A stretch of 20,266 nt of DNA, taken from positions 1 to 20,266 of the forward strand of contig PBAU01000007.1 of NCBI GenBank assembly GCA_002716355.1. The letters are read 5' to 3'. This document shows, piece after piece, positions 6,613 to 14,433 of this stretch (position 1 is the first letter of the stretch; the number at the start of each line of letters is the position of its first letter). The notes beneath the pieces were generated by a model. The model was not told the origin of the DNA. It saw only the letters and a list, made by a program, of their open reading frames with translations, and did no database searches. Both the position numbers and the translations under genes were made by a program. The stretch comes from a bacterium. GTDB taxonomy: Bacteria > UBP7 > UBA6624.

Positions 6613-7413
6613 ATGTTGAAGTTAAACAATTGTTATCTGATTCTTTTCACTTTTGCGTGTATTTTTATCGTTTTAGATGATTTGAATAATTTTTTTATTG
6701 GCAACTTGTTAATGATTGCATCCTTGGTTTTGATTTATTTTTATGCTAAAAAAGATTTTAAAAATTATCTTTTATTGGCAATTTCATTTTATATGGCTCA
6801 TTATGCTGAAATTAATACTAATTTGGATTGGGCTAATATTTTAATTTTGACCTCTGTCTTTTTTCTTATGGTTTGGGTTCCAGCAAAATTTTCCTCTGGG
6901 CTTATTAGTTTTGATTTCACATTTAAGAAATGGAGTAAAGATCAGTTTAAATGGTTCTTAACGACTGGTTTTTGCGCATTGATTATCTTGTATTTTTATT
7001 TCAATGATGCTTTAACAGCTACAGGTTTACCAATTCATCGTAGCTGGTCGATAGAGGGTGGAACCGGCTTGCCTTTAGATTTTATAAATTTTGAAAAAAG
7101 TTTAGTTTTGTTTTTTGCGTGTATGCTTTTGGGATGCTGGGATGAAATGTTCTTTGTTAATACGGTTTTAACCATATTTAAAAAATCAAATCCATTTTGG
7201 CTCGCTAACACTTGTCAATCTTTATTGTTCGCGGCTTTTCTTTATGAGTTAGCTTTTCAAGATTGGGGACCCTGGATGATTATCTTTTTTGCATTCATTC
7301 AAGGAAATATACTTAAAAAAACTCATGATTTGGTTTATGTGATATGTTTGCATTTATTTGCAGACACAATTTTATTTGTTTACATACTGAATGGTCATTA
7401 TTCCTTTCTTTAA
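6613..7413 (+). CDS. Multi-pass membrane protein, CPBP (Abi/Rce1)-like but with altered motifs
   Basis: From ATG 6613 (an upstream TTG at 6589 is also possible) the product is about 266 residues with seven or eight hydrophobic segments. The C-terminal half resembles the CPBP intramembrane protease family. WDEMFFVN (176-182) aligns with EExxFR-G, SLLFAAFLYEL with the F-x3-H helix, and CLHLFAD (246-251) with H-x3-N. The catalytic set is incomplete: the first Glu is Asp, the Arg is Val, and the His of the second motif is absent. So I infer a non-proteolytic or much diverged member; a different membrane family is possible. The stop codon overlaps that of the convergent phosphatase gene by four bases. 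No function can be given from context. Confidence 0.5.
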   Translation: MLKLNNCYLILFTFACIFIVLDDLNNFFIGNLLMIASLVLIYFYAKKDFKNYLLLAISFYMAHYAEINTNLDWANILILTSVFFLMVWVPAKFSSGLISFDFTFKKWSKDQFKWFLTTGFCALIILYFYFNDALTATGLPIHRSWSIEGGTGLPLDFINFEKSLVLFFACMLLGCWDEMFFVNTVLTIFKKSNPFWLANTCQSLLFAAFLYELAFQDWGPWMIIFFAFIQGNILKKTHDLVYVICLHLFADTILFVYILNGHYSFL

Positions 7414-7877
7414 TTTTTCTCTTCAAGATATGAGATGAGATTCTTAATACATTTGTAAACTAGAGTAAAAACATGTTCAAACCCATCAGGCCCTCCATAG
7501 TATGGATCTGGAACATCAAGATTTGAATTTGAATTTGAATAAATATTTTCAAAATCTCTCATCAGTTTTATTTTTTGTTTGTATTTGTCAGATGTTGCTA
7601 AATTCATTAAATGATTTTTGTTTTCTCTATCCATTGCGATAATTAAATCAAATTTATAAAAATCAGAAGATTTAACCTGCCTGGCTCTGCTTTTAAGTTT
7701 TATATTGTGTTTTTTTGCAGTCTCACTCATTCTGCGATCAGGAAGATTGCCAGCATGCCAGTTCCCTGTTCCGCAAGAGTCCGCTTTAATTTGTTCGTTT
7801 TTTGAAAGGTGCTTGAAGATACCTTCTGCTAATGGGGATCTGCATATGTTTCCAAGACAAACGAATAATATTTTCAT
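7410..7877 (-). CDS. Low-molecular-weight protein tyrosine phosphatase
   Basis: The 155-residue cytoplasmic enzyme has the complete signature: P-loop C7-LGNIC-R13-S near the N-terminus (MKILFVCLGNICRSPLAEG), the DRRMSETA stretch, AMDRENK and the general-acid loop D124-PYYGG near the C-terminus. It hydrolyses phosphotyrosine. In bacteria such enzymes often oppose tyrosine kinases in polysaccharide export, but no kinase is nearby. Alternatives such as arsenate reductase are less likely, given the DPYYG loop and the CLGNICRS signature. A short (GAATTT)n run makes a Ser-Asn stutter at about 114-119. The start ATG 7877 is 20 bases from the divergent sufC ATG. Confidence 0.93.
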   Translation of the reverse strand: MKILFVCLGNICRSPLAEGIFKHLSKNEQIKADSCGTGNWHAGNLPDRRMSETAKKHNIKLKSRARQVKSSDFYKFDLIIAMDRENKNHLMNLATSDKYKQKIKLMRDFENIYSNSNSNLDVPDPYYGGPDGFEHVFTLVYKCIKNLISYLEEKN

Positions 7878-7897
7878 TATAGAATAACTGATTAGTT

Positions 7898-8674
7898 ATG
7901 AAAGATGACTATATTTTAAACATTAATAACTTAAAGGTATCGATTGACGATAAGCAAGTTTTGCAGGGAATTGATCTTAGTGTTAAAAAAGGTGAAGTTC
8001 ATGCCATAATGGGACCAAATGGATCAGGAAAAAGCACTCTTGCATATTCGTTGATGGGGCATCCGTCTTATGAATTGGATTCAGGAGATATTGAATTAGA
8101 TTCAGAAAGTATTGTTGACCTGGAACCTCACGAAAAAGCTCAAAAAGGTTTGTTTTTAGCTTTTCAGTACCCAATGGAAATTCCAGGTCTTCAAATGGAG
8201 AGCTTCTTAAGAAGTGCTGTTTCTTCCATAAAGGGTTCAGAGGAAACAAAAGATGTTTTTGATTTTCATAGGAAAGTTTTAAAAGAGATGAGATATCTGG
8301 GGATTGATGAATCTTTTGCTGACAGATATGTCAATGATGGTTTTTCTGGTGGTGAGAAAAAAAGAGCAGAGGTTCTTCAGATGCTGCTTCTTCAGCCAAA
8401 ATTAGCAGTTATGGATGAGACTGATTCAGGTTTGGATATTGATGCAATCAAAGTGGTTGCAAAAGGTGTAAACAGACTAAAAGAAAAAGGTATGTCTATA
8501 TTGATAATTACACACTACCAAAGAATACTGGATTACATTCATCCTGACAGGGTCAGTGTTTTAAGTGGTGGAAAAATATTGAAAACAGCCGGTCCGGAAC
8601 TTGCAAAAGAATTGGAAAAAACTGGATACAAAGATTTTGTTCCTAAAAAATCTTCCTTGGATGTTAAATTTTAA
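7898..8674 (+). CDS. sufC: SufC, ATPase of the SUF Fe-S scaffold
   Basis: The 258-residue ABC-type ATPase binds SufB and SufD and drives Fe-S cluster assembly on the SufBC2D scaffold in the cytoplasm. Seen are Walker A GPNGSGKST (39-47), the Q-loop in FLAFQYPMEIPG, the SufC-type signature FSGGEKKRAE (149-158), Walker B LAVMDETDSGLD (169-180) and the H-loop ITHYQR. It is the first gene of sufCBDSU; the stop shares one base with the sufB ATG (TAATG). No Fe-S regulator gene (SufR, IscR) is adjacent. Only 20 bases separate it from the divergent phosphatase start, so the promoter must reach into that gene. No clear ribosome binding site was seen. Confidence 0.97.
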   Translation: MKDDYILNINNLKVSIDDKQVLQGIDLSVKKGEVHAIMGPNGSGKSTLAYSLMGHPSYELDSGDIELDSESIVDLEPHEKAQKGLFLAFQYPMEIPGLQMESFLRSAVSSIKGSEETKDVFDFHRKVLKEMRYLGIDESFADRYVNDGFSGGEKKRAEVLQMLLLQPKLAVMDETDSGLDIDAIKVVAKGVNRLKEKGMSILIITHYQRILDYIHPDRVSVLSGGKILKTAGPELAKELEKTGYKDFVPKKSSLDVKF

Positions 8675-10089
8675 TGAGTAAAGAAGATAAATTTAGTCAG
8701 GATTTTTCTGAATTTGATAGTTACCAGTTTGGTCATTACGATAAGGTAAAGCATATTGCTTCTACAGGAAAGGGTATATCAAGAGATGTAGTAACAAAAA
8801 TATCAGAATTAAAAAATGAACCTGGATGGATGACTGATATTCGTTTAAAAGCTTATGAGGTTTTTGAAAAAAAACCCATGCCTTCTTGGGGTCCAGATTT
8901 AAAGGAGATAAAATTTGAAGATTTTACCTACTTTATTAGATCTACTGAAAAAGAGAGTGATCAGTGGGATGATATGCCAAAGGAAATTCTTGAAACTTTT
9001 GATAAGCTGGGAATACCTGAAGCAGAAAAGAAGTTTTTAGCTGGCGCAAGTGCTCAATATGAGAGTGAAGCTGTTTATCACAAGTTAAACGAAGAGCTTG
9101 GCAGGGAAGGTGTTGTGTTCTTGACAATGGATCAGGCTGTAAAAGACGAACCAGACTTGGTGAAAAAATATTTTGGGTCTGTTATACCAGCATCAGATAA
9201 TAAATTTTCAGCTTTAAATACTGCTGTTTGGTCAGGAGGATCTTTTATTTATGTGCCTCCTGGAGTTGAGGTTAGCACTCCATTACAAACTTATTTCAGG
9301 ATAAACGAAGAGGAGTTTGGTCAATTTGAAAGAACTTTAATTATTGCCGATAAAGGCGCTAAGGTTGTTTATAACGAAGGTTGCTCTGCTCCAAAATGGG
9401 CAAAATCATCACTTCATGCTGCTGTTGTAGAGTTGGTGGCTTTAGAGGATTCCCGTATTGACTACCAGACTATTCAAAATTGGTATAAAAATATTTACAA
9501 CCTAGTCACAAAAAGAGCAAAAGCAGAAAAGAATGCTACTGTAACTTGGTTAGATATAAATGTTGGTTCACGTATAACTATTAAGTATCCATCAGTAATG
9601 ATGATGGGAGAGGGTGCTAGAGGTGAGGTTCAGTCCATAGCTTTTGCTAATGAGGAACAGCTTCAAGATTCTGGAGCAAAAATGATACACGGAGCTCCCA
9701 ATACAACAAGTGTAGTAACAAGTAAAAGCATCTCTAAAGGAACGGGAAGATCATCTTACAGAGGTTTGATAAAAGTTTTAAAAGGCGCAAAGAATTCTTC
9801 TTGTAGGGTTGAGTGTGATGCATTGTTGATAAATGAAGAAAGTAGAACTGACACTTATCCTGTTATGGATATAGCTGAAGATGAAACCCAAATTGCACAT
9901 GAAGCAAGTGTGTCAAAAGTTAATGAAGACCAGATTTTTTATTTACAAAGCAGGGGAATACCAGAGATTGATGCTATGAAAATGGTTGTCAATGGTTTTC
10001 TTGAGCCAATGGTTAAAAAATTACCTTTAGAGTATTCAGTAGAGTTTCAACGCTTAGTAGAACTTGAACTTGAAGGTTCTGTAGGATGA
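8674..10089 (+). CDS. sufB: SufB, Fe-S cluster scaffold subunit
   Basis: The 471-residue core of the SufBC2D complex receives persulfide sulfur and builds the nascent cluster. Family segments are clear: VVTKISELKNEPGWM near the N-terminus, SGGSFIYVPPGVEVSTPLQT, NEGCSAPKW, TVTWLDINVGSRITIKYPS, GARGEVQSIAFA, the beta-helix repeats around KGAKNSSCRVECDALLI, and a C-terminal ARG-like helix with QSRGIPEIDAMKMVVNGFLEPM. The conserved Cys of SCRVECD and the Glu-rich C-terminal region are present. The length is close to that of E. coli SufB (495). It starts at ATG 8674, one base inside the sufC stop, and ends with TGA inside the sufD start (ATGA). This shows TGA acting as an ordinary stop in this genome. 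Confidence 0.97.
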   Translation: MSKEDKFSQDFSEFDSYQFGHYDKVKHIASTGKGISRDVVTKISELKNEPGWMTDIRLKAYEVFEKKPMPSWGPDLKEIKFEDFTYFIRSTEKESDQWDDMPKEILETFDKLGIPEAEKKFLAGASAQYESEAVYHKLNEELGREGVVFLTMDQAVKDEPDLVKKYFGSVIPASDNKFSALNTAVWSGGSFIYVPPGVEVSTPLQTYFRINEEEFGQFERTLIIADKGAKVVYNEGCSAPKWAKSSLHAAVVELVALEDSRIDYQTIQNWYKNIYNLVTKRAKAEKNATVTWLDINVGSRITIKYPSVMMMGEGARGEVQSIAFANEEQLQDSGAKMIHGAPNTTSVVTSKSISKGTGRSSYRGLIKVLKGAKNSSCRVECDALLINEESRTDTYPVMDIAEDETQIAHEASVSKVNEDQIFYLQSRGIPEIDAMKMVVNGFLEPMVKKLPLEYSVEFQRLVELELEGSVG

Positions 10090-11207
10090 ATCATATTTGG
10101 CCTGATAGAAAAAATGAATACTGGAGAAGGTCTGCTTTTCTTAGGCCACCAGAAAATTTAAACCATTCTGCTGTTCCTTCTAATCAAAAATGGGAATCGA
10201 CGCTGAGTTCTGATTCGGTAATTTCTTTTGACAACGGAGTTCTTTTAGAGGATTCGTTCGTAAAAGGTATAAAGATTGATAAAGTTGATCCAGGTTCATT
10301 TTTAAAAAAAGCTGGTTTTATTTCTGGTGGGCAATCTTGGAATGACTGGACTATATTGAATGGTAATGTTTATGAGGTTACGATTAGCAAAAACTTCACA
10401 GCGGATCAGCCATTAATTGTAAGAGAGAAGATTTCTTCTGAGGGCAATATCACGTCTAGTTATATTTTTTTTAATATTGAGGAGAATGTTGAGCTTTCAG
10501 TTTGTTACCTTATGGAAGGTTTTGGTGATGGTTTCCATTCTGGTGGCTTTACTTTCAACCTAAACAATTCATCCAATTTAAAACTTATGCATTTTCAAAA
10601 TATATCCAAAGAGAGTAAAGCTAGATTCAACTGGGAAGTAAAAACTTCAGAAGGTGCGAATGCAGAATGGCATCTAGCTGCCTTTGGAGGTAAGCAGGTT
10701 CGACATGAATGTAGACTTGAAATGAAAGGAAAGGGTTCAAATTCAAGTTTGAAAGGAATTTATATCCCCTTTAAAGGTCAGAGGCATGAGTTTCAAACAC
10801 AACAAGATCATCAGAAAGGCGATTCAACTAGTGATTTATTGCTGAAGGGAGCAGTGTGTTCTGCCTCTAGAGGTATTTTCCAAGGAATGATAAACATTAG
10901 GCCTGATGCTCAAAAAAGTAACGCTTATCAGACTAATCGTAATTTATCTCTTTCAAGTAATGCTAAAGTAGAAACAATTCCTGGTTTAGAAATAGAAGCA
11001 AATGATGTAAAGTGCTCTCATGGTGCGACTGTTAGCAAAATTGACCCTTATTCTCTTTTTTATTTAGCTGCTAGGGGTATTGATAAAAAAGAAGCAGCAC
11101 AGCTTCTTGCTGAAGGTTTTTTCTATGAAATTTCTGATGATTTTCCAGATGAAATGAAAAATATCATCAACAGTGAAATCCAAGAAAGGCTTCTAGAGGC
11201 CTTTTAA
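10086..11207 (+). CDS. sufD: SufD, Fe-S cluster scaffold subunit
   Basis: The 373-residue paralogue of SufB pairs with it in the SufBC2D scaffold and helps bring in iron. The shared C-terminal beta-helix and end region are seen: KGIYIPFKGQRHEFQTQQDH, LLKGAVCSASRGIFQGMINI, the following QKSNAYQTNRNLSLS, the PGLEIEANDVKCSHGATVSK segment with a conserved Cys-Ser-His-Gly, and FYLAARGIDKKEAAQLLAEGF. The N-terminal domain is shorter and weakly conserved, as is usual for SufD. The start overlaps the sufB stop by four bases, and the stop is three bases from sufS, so all five suf genes are probably one transcript. Confidence 0.95.
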   Translation: MNHIWPDRKNEYWRRSAFLRPPENLNHSAVPSNQKWESTLSSDSVISFDNGVLLEDSFVKGIKIDKVDPGSFLKKAGFISGGQSWNDWTILNGNVYEVTISKNFTADQPLIVREKISSEGNITSSYIFFNIEENVELSVCYLMEGFGDGFHSGGFTFNLNNSSNLKLMHFQNISKESKARFNWEVKTSEGANAEWHLAAFGGKQVRHECRLEMKGKGSNSSLKGIYIPFKGQRHEFQTQQDHQKGDSTSDLLLKGAVCSASRGIFQGMINIRPDAQKSNAYQTNRNLSLSSNAKVETIPGLEIEANDVKCSHGATVSKIDPYSLFYLAARGIDKKEAAQLLAEGFFYEISDDFPDEMKNIINSEIQERLLEAF

Positions 11208-11210
11208 GCA

Positions 11211-12425
11211 ATGTTGTCTTTGGGAAAATCTTTAAGATCTAAATTTCCAATATTGAAGAGAAAGATCAGAGGAAAAAGACTTGTTTATCTAGATAGCGCT
11301 GCCACAACACAAAAACCTATAGAGGTTATTCGCGAGATTGAGAATTATTACATGAATACAAATGCAAATGTTCATAGAGGTTTGTATAAATTAGCCGAAG
11401 AAGCAACATCTCAGTATGAATCATCAAGAAAGAGGATTGCAGAATGGTTTGGTTCAGAATCAGAAAATTTAATTTTTACAAGAGGCACAACTGAGTCGAT
11501 TAATTTGATAGCAAAATCATGGGGTAATAAGTATGTATCAGCTGGCGATAGAGTCTTAGCTCCATTGTCAGAACATCACAGTAATTATGTTCCATGGCAG
11601 ATGTTATGTGAGCAAAAAGGTGCTGAATTCGTTTCTTTGCCTTTATTGGAAAATCTTGGAATTGATAAAGTTATTTTGGAAAAAAATCTTGCAATGGATG
11701 CAAAAATTTTAGCCTTTTCAGCACAAAGTAATGTTTTAGGGAATAAGGAGAATGTAAAAGAGATTTGTGAGCTTGCTAAAAAATATGGTGTTACCACGAT
11801 TGTTGATGGAGCACAAATTGCTGGCCATTCAAGATTTAGCATTAAAGATTCTGGATGTGATTTTTTTGCATTTTCAGGACATAAGATGTTTGGACCAATG
11901 GGTATAGGTGGGTTTGTAGCTTCAGATGAGGTTTTGAAATCCATGCCTCCTTGGCAGGGTGGAGGTGAGATGATATCTGATGTAAAAAGAGACAGCTGGA
12001 CTGCTGCTCAGTCACCGTACAAGTTTGAAGCAGGGACTCCTAATGTGGTAGGTGCTATTGCCTTGTCTAAAGCTGTTGATATTCTTGATGAAGTTTTTGA
12101 ATCAGGTTTAGAGGATCATATTTTAAATTTATCTAATTATGCTTATGAAAAACTTAAAGTTTTTGAGAATGTTAAGTTTTTAGCAAAAGAAAAGCCTTGC
12201 GGTGCAATTTCTTTTTGGGTTGAATCTATGCATCCTCATGACCTTGCAACGATATTGGATCAGGATGGGATTGCAATAAGAGCAGGTCATCATTGTGCTA
12301 AACCTTTGCACCAATATCTTAATGTTCAAGCAAGTGTCAGGCTAAGCCTGCATGCTTATAATGATATTGATGATATTGATGATTTTATAGATTCGTTAAA
12401 AGGAGCTTTCTCTTTCCTTTTATGA
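11211..12425 (+). CDS. sufS: SufS, group II cysteine desulfurase
   Basis: The 404-residue PLP enzyme removes sulfur from cysteine as an enzyme-bound persulfide and passes it to SufU. Seen are the N-terminal YLDSAATTQKP motif, TRGTTESINL, SEHHSN, VDGAQIAGH, the PLP lysine K225 in FSGHKMFGP and the catalytic cysteine C362 in RAGHHCAKPLHQ. Length and spacing are typical of SufS. The stop codon TGA lies within the sufU start (ATGA), and the partner relation is supported by this overlap. No SufE gene is in the operon, so SufU is the expected sulfur acceptor. Confidence 0.97.
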   Translation: MLSLGKSLRSKFPILKRKIRGKRLVYLDSAATTQKPIEVIREIENYYMNTNANVHRGLYKLAEEATSQYESSRKRIAEWFGSESENLIFTRGTTESINLIAKSWGNKYVSAGDRVLAPLSEHHSNYVPWQMLCEQKGAEFVSLPLLENLGIDKVILEKNLAMDAKILAFSAQSNVLGNKENVKEICELAKKYGVTTIVDGAQIAGHSRFSIKDSGCDFFAFSGHKMFGPMGIGGFVASDEVLKSMPPWQGGGEMISDVKRDSWTAAQSPYKFEAGTPNVVGAIALSKAVDILDEVFESGLEDHILNLSNYAYEKLKVFENVKFLAKEKPCGAISFWVESMHPHDLATILDQDGIAIRAGHHCAKPLHQYLNVQASVRLSLHAYNDIDDIDDFIDSLKGAFSFLL

Positions 12426-12871
12426 GTCTAGAAGACCTATATAGAAGTGTTATATTGGATCACTATAGATCTGCAAGAAATAAGGGAACAATAGAAAATC
12501 CTGACTTTCATGCAATTGGTGACAATCCTGCATGCGGAGACCAGCTAGAGGTTTTTATATCTTTTTCAAAAGACGGCACTGTTGGTGATGTGAAATGGAA
12601 TGGGGAGGGTTGTGCAATATGTTGTGCAAGTTCTTCCATAATGACAGAATCTGTTAAAGAAAAATCAAAGCAGCAAATATTTGAATTATGCGAAAAGGTT
12701 AAAAGGTTAATAAAAGGTGAACCTTTAGACCCTTCTGAAAAAGATGATTTAGGTGAACTTGTTGTTTTAGAAGGTGTTTCTAAATTCCCTGTTAGAGTTA
12801 AATGCGCCACTCTTCCTTGGGTTTCGATTGAGATAGCCTTACAAGGAAAAAAAGAAGCCTCTACTGAGTAG
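12422..12871 (+). CDS. sufU: SufU, zinc-type sulfurtransferase partner of SufS
   Basis: The 149 residues have the SufU form of the IscU fold: C38 and D40 in NPACGDQLE, C64 in GEGCAICCASSS and C128 in VRVKCATLPW. In Bacillus SufU the equivalent three Cys and Asp hold Zn and accept persulfide from SufS. The roughly 20-residue insertion between the second and third Cys (LIKGEPLDPSEKDDLGEL) is the feature that separates SufU from IscU. C67 and C68 add an extra CxxCC pattern after C64 that I would not call functional. It is the last gene of the suf operon, and its end overlaps the convergent MFS gene by eleven bases. Confidence 0.94.
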   Translation: MSLEDLYRSVILDHYRSARNKGTIENPDFHAIGDNPACGDQLEVFISFSKDGTVGDVKWNGEGCAICCASSSIMTESVKEKSKQQIFELCEKVKRLIKGEPLDPSEKDDLGELVVLEGVSKFPVRVKCATLPWVSIEIALQGKKEASTE

Positions 12872-14084
12872 CTTTTTCTTCTGAAAATTTTATTTTTTTA
12901 AAAAATACATAATAAATTATTGTGGATACAAGGTATAAGAATGACGTGAAGAGAAAAGGTTCTTTGTAGCTTTGGTTAGTGTCTATCCATACTCCGCTTA
13001 TCGCGGGACCTATAGTCCAACCCAGGGCCCATATTATCCCTACTACTGCTAAAGATTTGCTTCTATGCTCTTGAGGTGTTATCTCCATTAAGAGTCTTGA
13101 TCCAAGCGGGTGTGTTGCATTGATAAGAGTTGCTCTTGCGACAAAAGAGAATATTGCAATTGTGGGATTGGTTGTAAAAGCCAGAATTACCAAGAAAGGA
13201 ATTGAGAGAAAGTTAAGTATTGCAATTGTTATTGTCGATTGAGTTTTTTTAGCTAATACAGGAGCGATTAAGTAACCGACAACAAGCATAAATTCTTGTA
13301 TTGAAAAAGCATTTCCTATCTGATCGTTAGTAAGTCCTATTTGGTTTGAAAGATATAAATTCATAAAAGGAATTGACATACCTGCCCCTAATGCTAAAGG
13401 AGCATGATATATCCAATATTTAGCAATAAGCCCATTATTAACTTGTAAGAGTTCTTTGAATTTTGTATTTGATTTTTCTTTCTTTTTTGAATGATGAACA
13501 TTTTTTAATTTTTTTAGTATTGAATACGAAAGAATATTGATAATTCCTAATATTAAATACATGATTTGAAAACTTTCCTTGTTTCCTTTTTCATTAATCA
13601 ATAAAGGTATCACTCCGCCTAGGTAAGAACCAGCTGTTTGAAAGATTCCCCCAACAACAAACCCTAGAGTGTATCTGTAGTTTGCGTATTTTTCCTTTCC
13701 GATAGCTAAGAGAGGTTCAAACGCATGTAGCAAAGGGCGAAATATCATTCCTGCAAAAAAAGATGATGCAATTATTGTTGTTTGAGTTGTTGAAAAGCCT
13801 TTAGCTATAACAAATATGCCAAGTAAAGGCAAACCAATGCTTATCATTTTTCCAACTCCATTTTTATCCATCCATTTTCCTATTTTGTATGCAACAAGCA
13901 TGGAGCCGATAGATGCAGCAGCAGCAGCATAGCCAGCTAATTTTTCATTAAAGCCAAGGCTTTTTAGATAAAGGTTATAGGAGACTCTGGTAATCCCAAA
14001 ATTAAGACCAAATATTGCCCATGATATCAGTAAGGTGTTAAACCAATGTGGGGCATCTTTGTAAGATTCTAAGTATTTTTTCAA
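12861..14084 (-). CDS. MFS transporter
   Basis: The 407-residue protein has about 12 hydrophobic segments and a Lys/Ser-rich central loop (LKKLKNVHHSKKKEKSN) dividing two halves, the standard major facilitator layout. Other MFS-type pieces are KIGKWMDKNGVGKMIS (loop 2-3 motif) and SFVARATLINATHPLGSRLL with ITPQEHRSKSLAVVG. That region resembles drug or metabolite exporters, but the substrate cannot be read from sequence. The start is TTG 14084, the only standard start after the upstream in-frame TAA at 14099-14097. It sits inside an AAAATG/CATTTT inverted repeat. It lies 25 bases after tRNA-Arg, so both may be on one precursor. Confidence 0.85.
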   Translation of the reverse strand: MKKYLESYKDAPHWFNTLLISWAIFGLNFGITRVSYNLYLKSLGFNEKLAGYAAAAASIGSMLVAYKIGKWMDKNGVGKMISIGLPLLGIFVIAKGFSTTQTTIIASSFFAGMIFRPLLHAFEPLLAIGKEKYANYRYTLGFVVGGIFQTAGSYLGGVIPLLINEKGNKESFQIMYLILGIINILSYSILKKLKNVHHSKKKEKSNTKFKELLQVNNGLIAKYWIYHAPLALGAGMSIPFMNLYLSNQIGLTNDQIGNAFSIQEFMLVVGYLIAPVLAKKTQSTITIAILNFLSIPFLVILAFTTNPTIAIFSFVARATLINATHPLGSRLLMEITPQEHRSKSLAVVGIIWALGWTIGPAISGVWIDTNQSYKEPFLFTSFLYLVSTIIYYVFFKKIKFSEEKATQ

Positions 14085-14098
14085 AATGTATCCATTTT
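14083..14098 (-). promoter_or_regulatory. Small inverted repeat over the MFS start codon
   Basis: AAAATG-GATA-CATTTT on the minus strand is a perfect six-base stem with a four-base loop. The TTG start of the MFS gene (14084-14082) is in its 3' arm. It could hold the start codon in a weak hairpin, or could simply be chance in AT-rich DNA. It lacks a U-run on this strand, so it is not a terminator for tRNA-Arg. Confidence 0.3.
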
Positions 14099-14109
14099 AG
14101 TATTGGAAC

Positions 14110-14182
14110 CACCCTCGGAGAGACTCGAACTCCCAACCTACGGCTTAGAAGGCCGTCGCTCTGCCAGTTGAGCTACGAGGGC
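14110..14182 (-). tRNA. tRNA-Arg (anticodon TCT)
   Basis: A 73-base cloverleaf can be drawn. The acceptor is GCCCTCG/CGAGGGT (first pair G-U). The D arm is GCTC/GAGC with loop AACTGGCA. The anticodon arm is ACGGC-CTTCTAA-GCCGT, giving anticodon TCT (reads AGA, common in AT-rich genomes). The variable loop is AGGTT. The T arm is GGGAG-TTCGAGT-CTCTC, and the discriminator is G. The CCA end is not encoded (GTTCC follows), so it must be added by the nucleotidyltransferase. Its first base is also the last base of the TAG stop of the upstream small ORF. Confidence 0.95.
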
Positions 14183-14433
14183 TATTTTATTCCTGGTAAA
14201 TTCTGTTTTCTTTTTTCAAGAATCTCTTTAAGGTTTGGGTGAACCCTTTGCATGCATTTGCCATGTTTGTAAGGTGCAAGGTATTCCTCGTTGCATTCTG
14301 GACAGGTTCTTTGTCTGTACTCAACTCCACCGTTATATTTATCCCAAATGAAATTGGATTTTTTCTTATATTTTCCAGAACTAACTGGGCTGTCCAAAAC
14401 TAAAAACCTGCCTGTTGATGTCCTACAGGGCAA
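14182..14433 (-). CDS. Small Cys-motif protein (hypothetical)
   Basis: This 83-residue ORF from ATG 14433 overlaps the end of the secreted protein gene by 34 bases. A TTG at 14397, just past that stop, would give 71 residues and no overlap. The N-terminal half is Lys/Tyr-rich. The centre has CPECNEEYLAPYKHGKC (C45, C48, H60, C62), which could be a small zinc ribbon-like site, and the rest is basic. I do not recognise the family. The stop TAG ends on the first base of tRNA-Arg, so processing of the tRNA would remove or expose the end of this message. Coding is plausible but not proven. Confidence 0.5.
   Translation of the reverse strand: MPCRTSTGRFLVLDSPVSSGKYKKKSNFIWDKYNGGVEYRQRTCPECNEEYLAPYKHGKCMQRVHPNLKEILEKRKQNLPGIK

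Noticed and set aside
7878-7897. Iron or Fe-S regulator operator before sufC
   Set aside because: The gap is 20 bases of AT-rich DNA and no convincing palindrome was found.
12830-12900. Terminator between sufU and the MFS gene
   Set aside because: CTACTGAGTAG followed by a T-run gives only a four-base stem; the two genes overlap here and I would not call a terminator.
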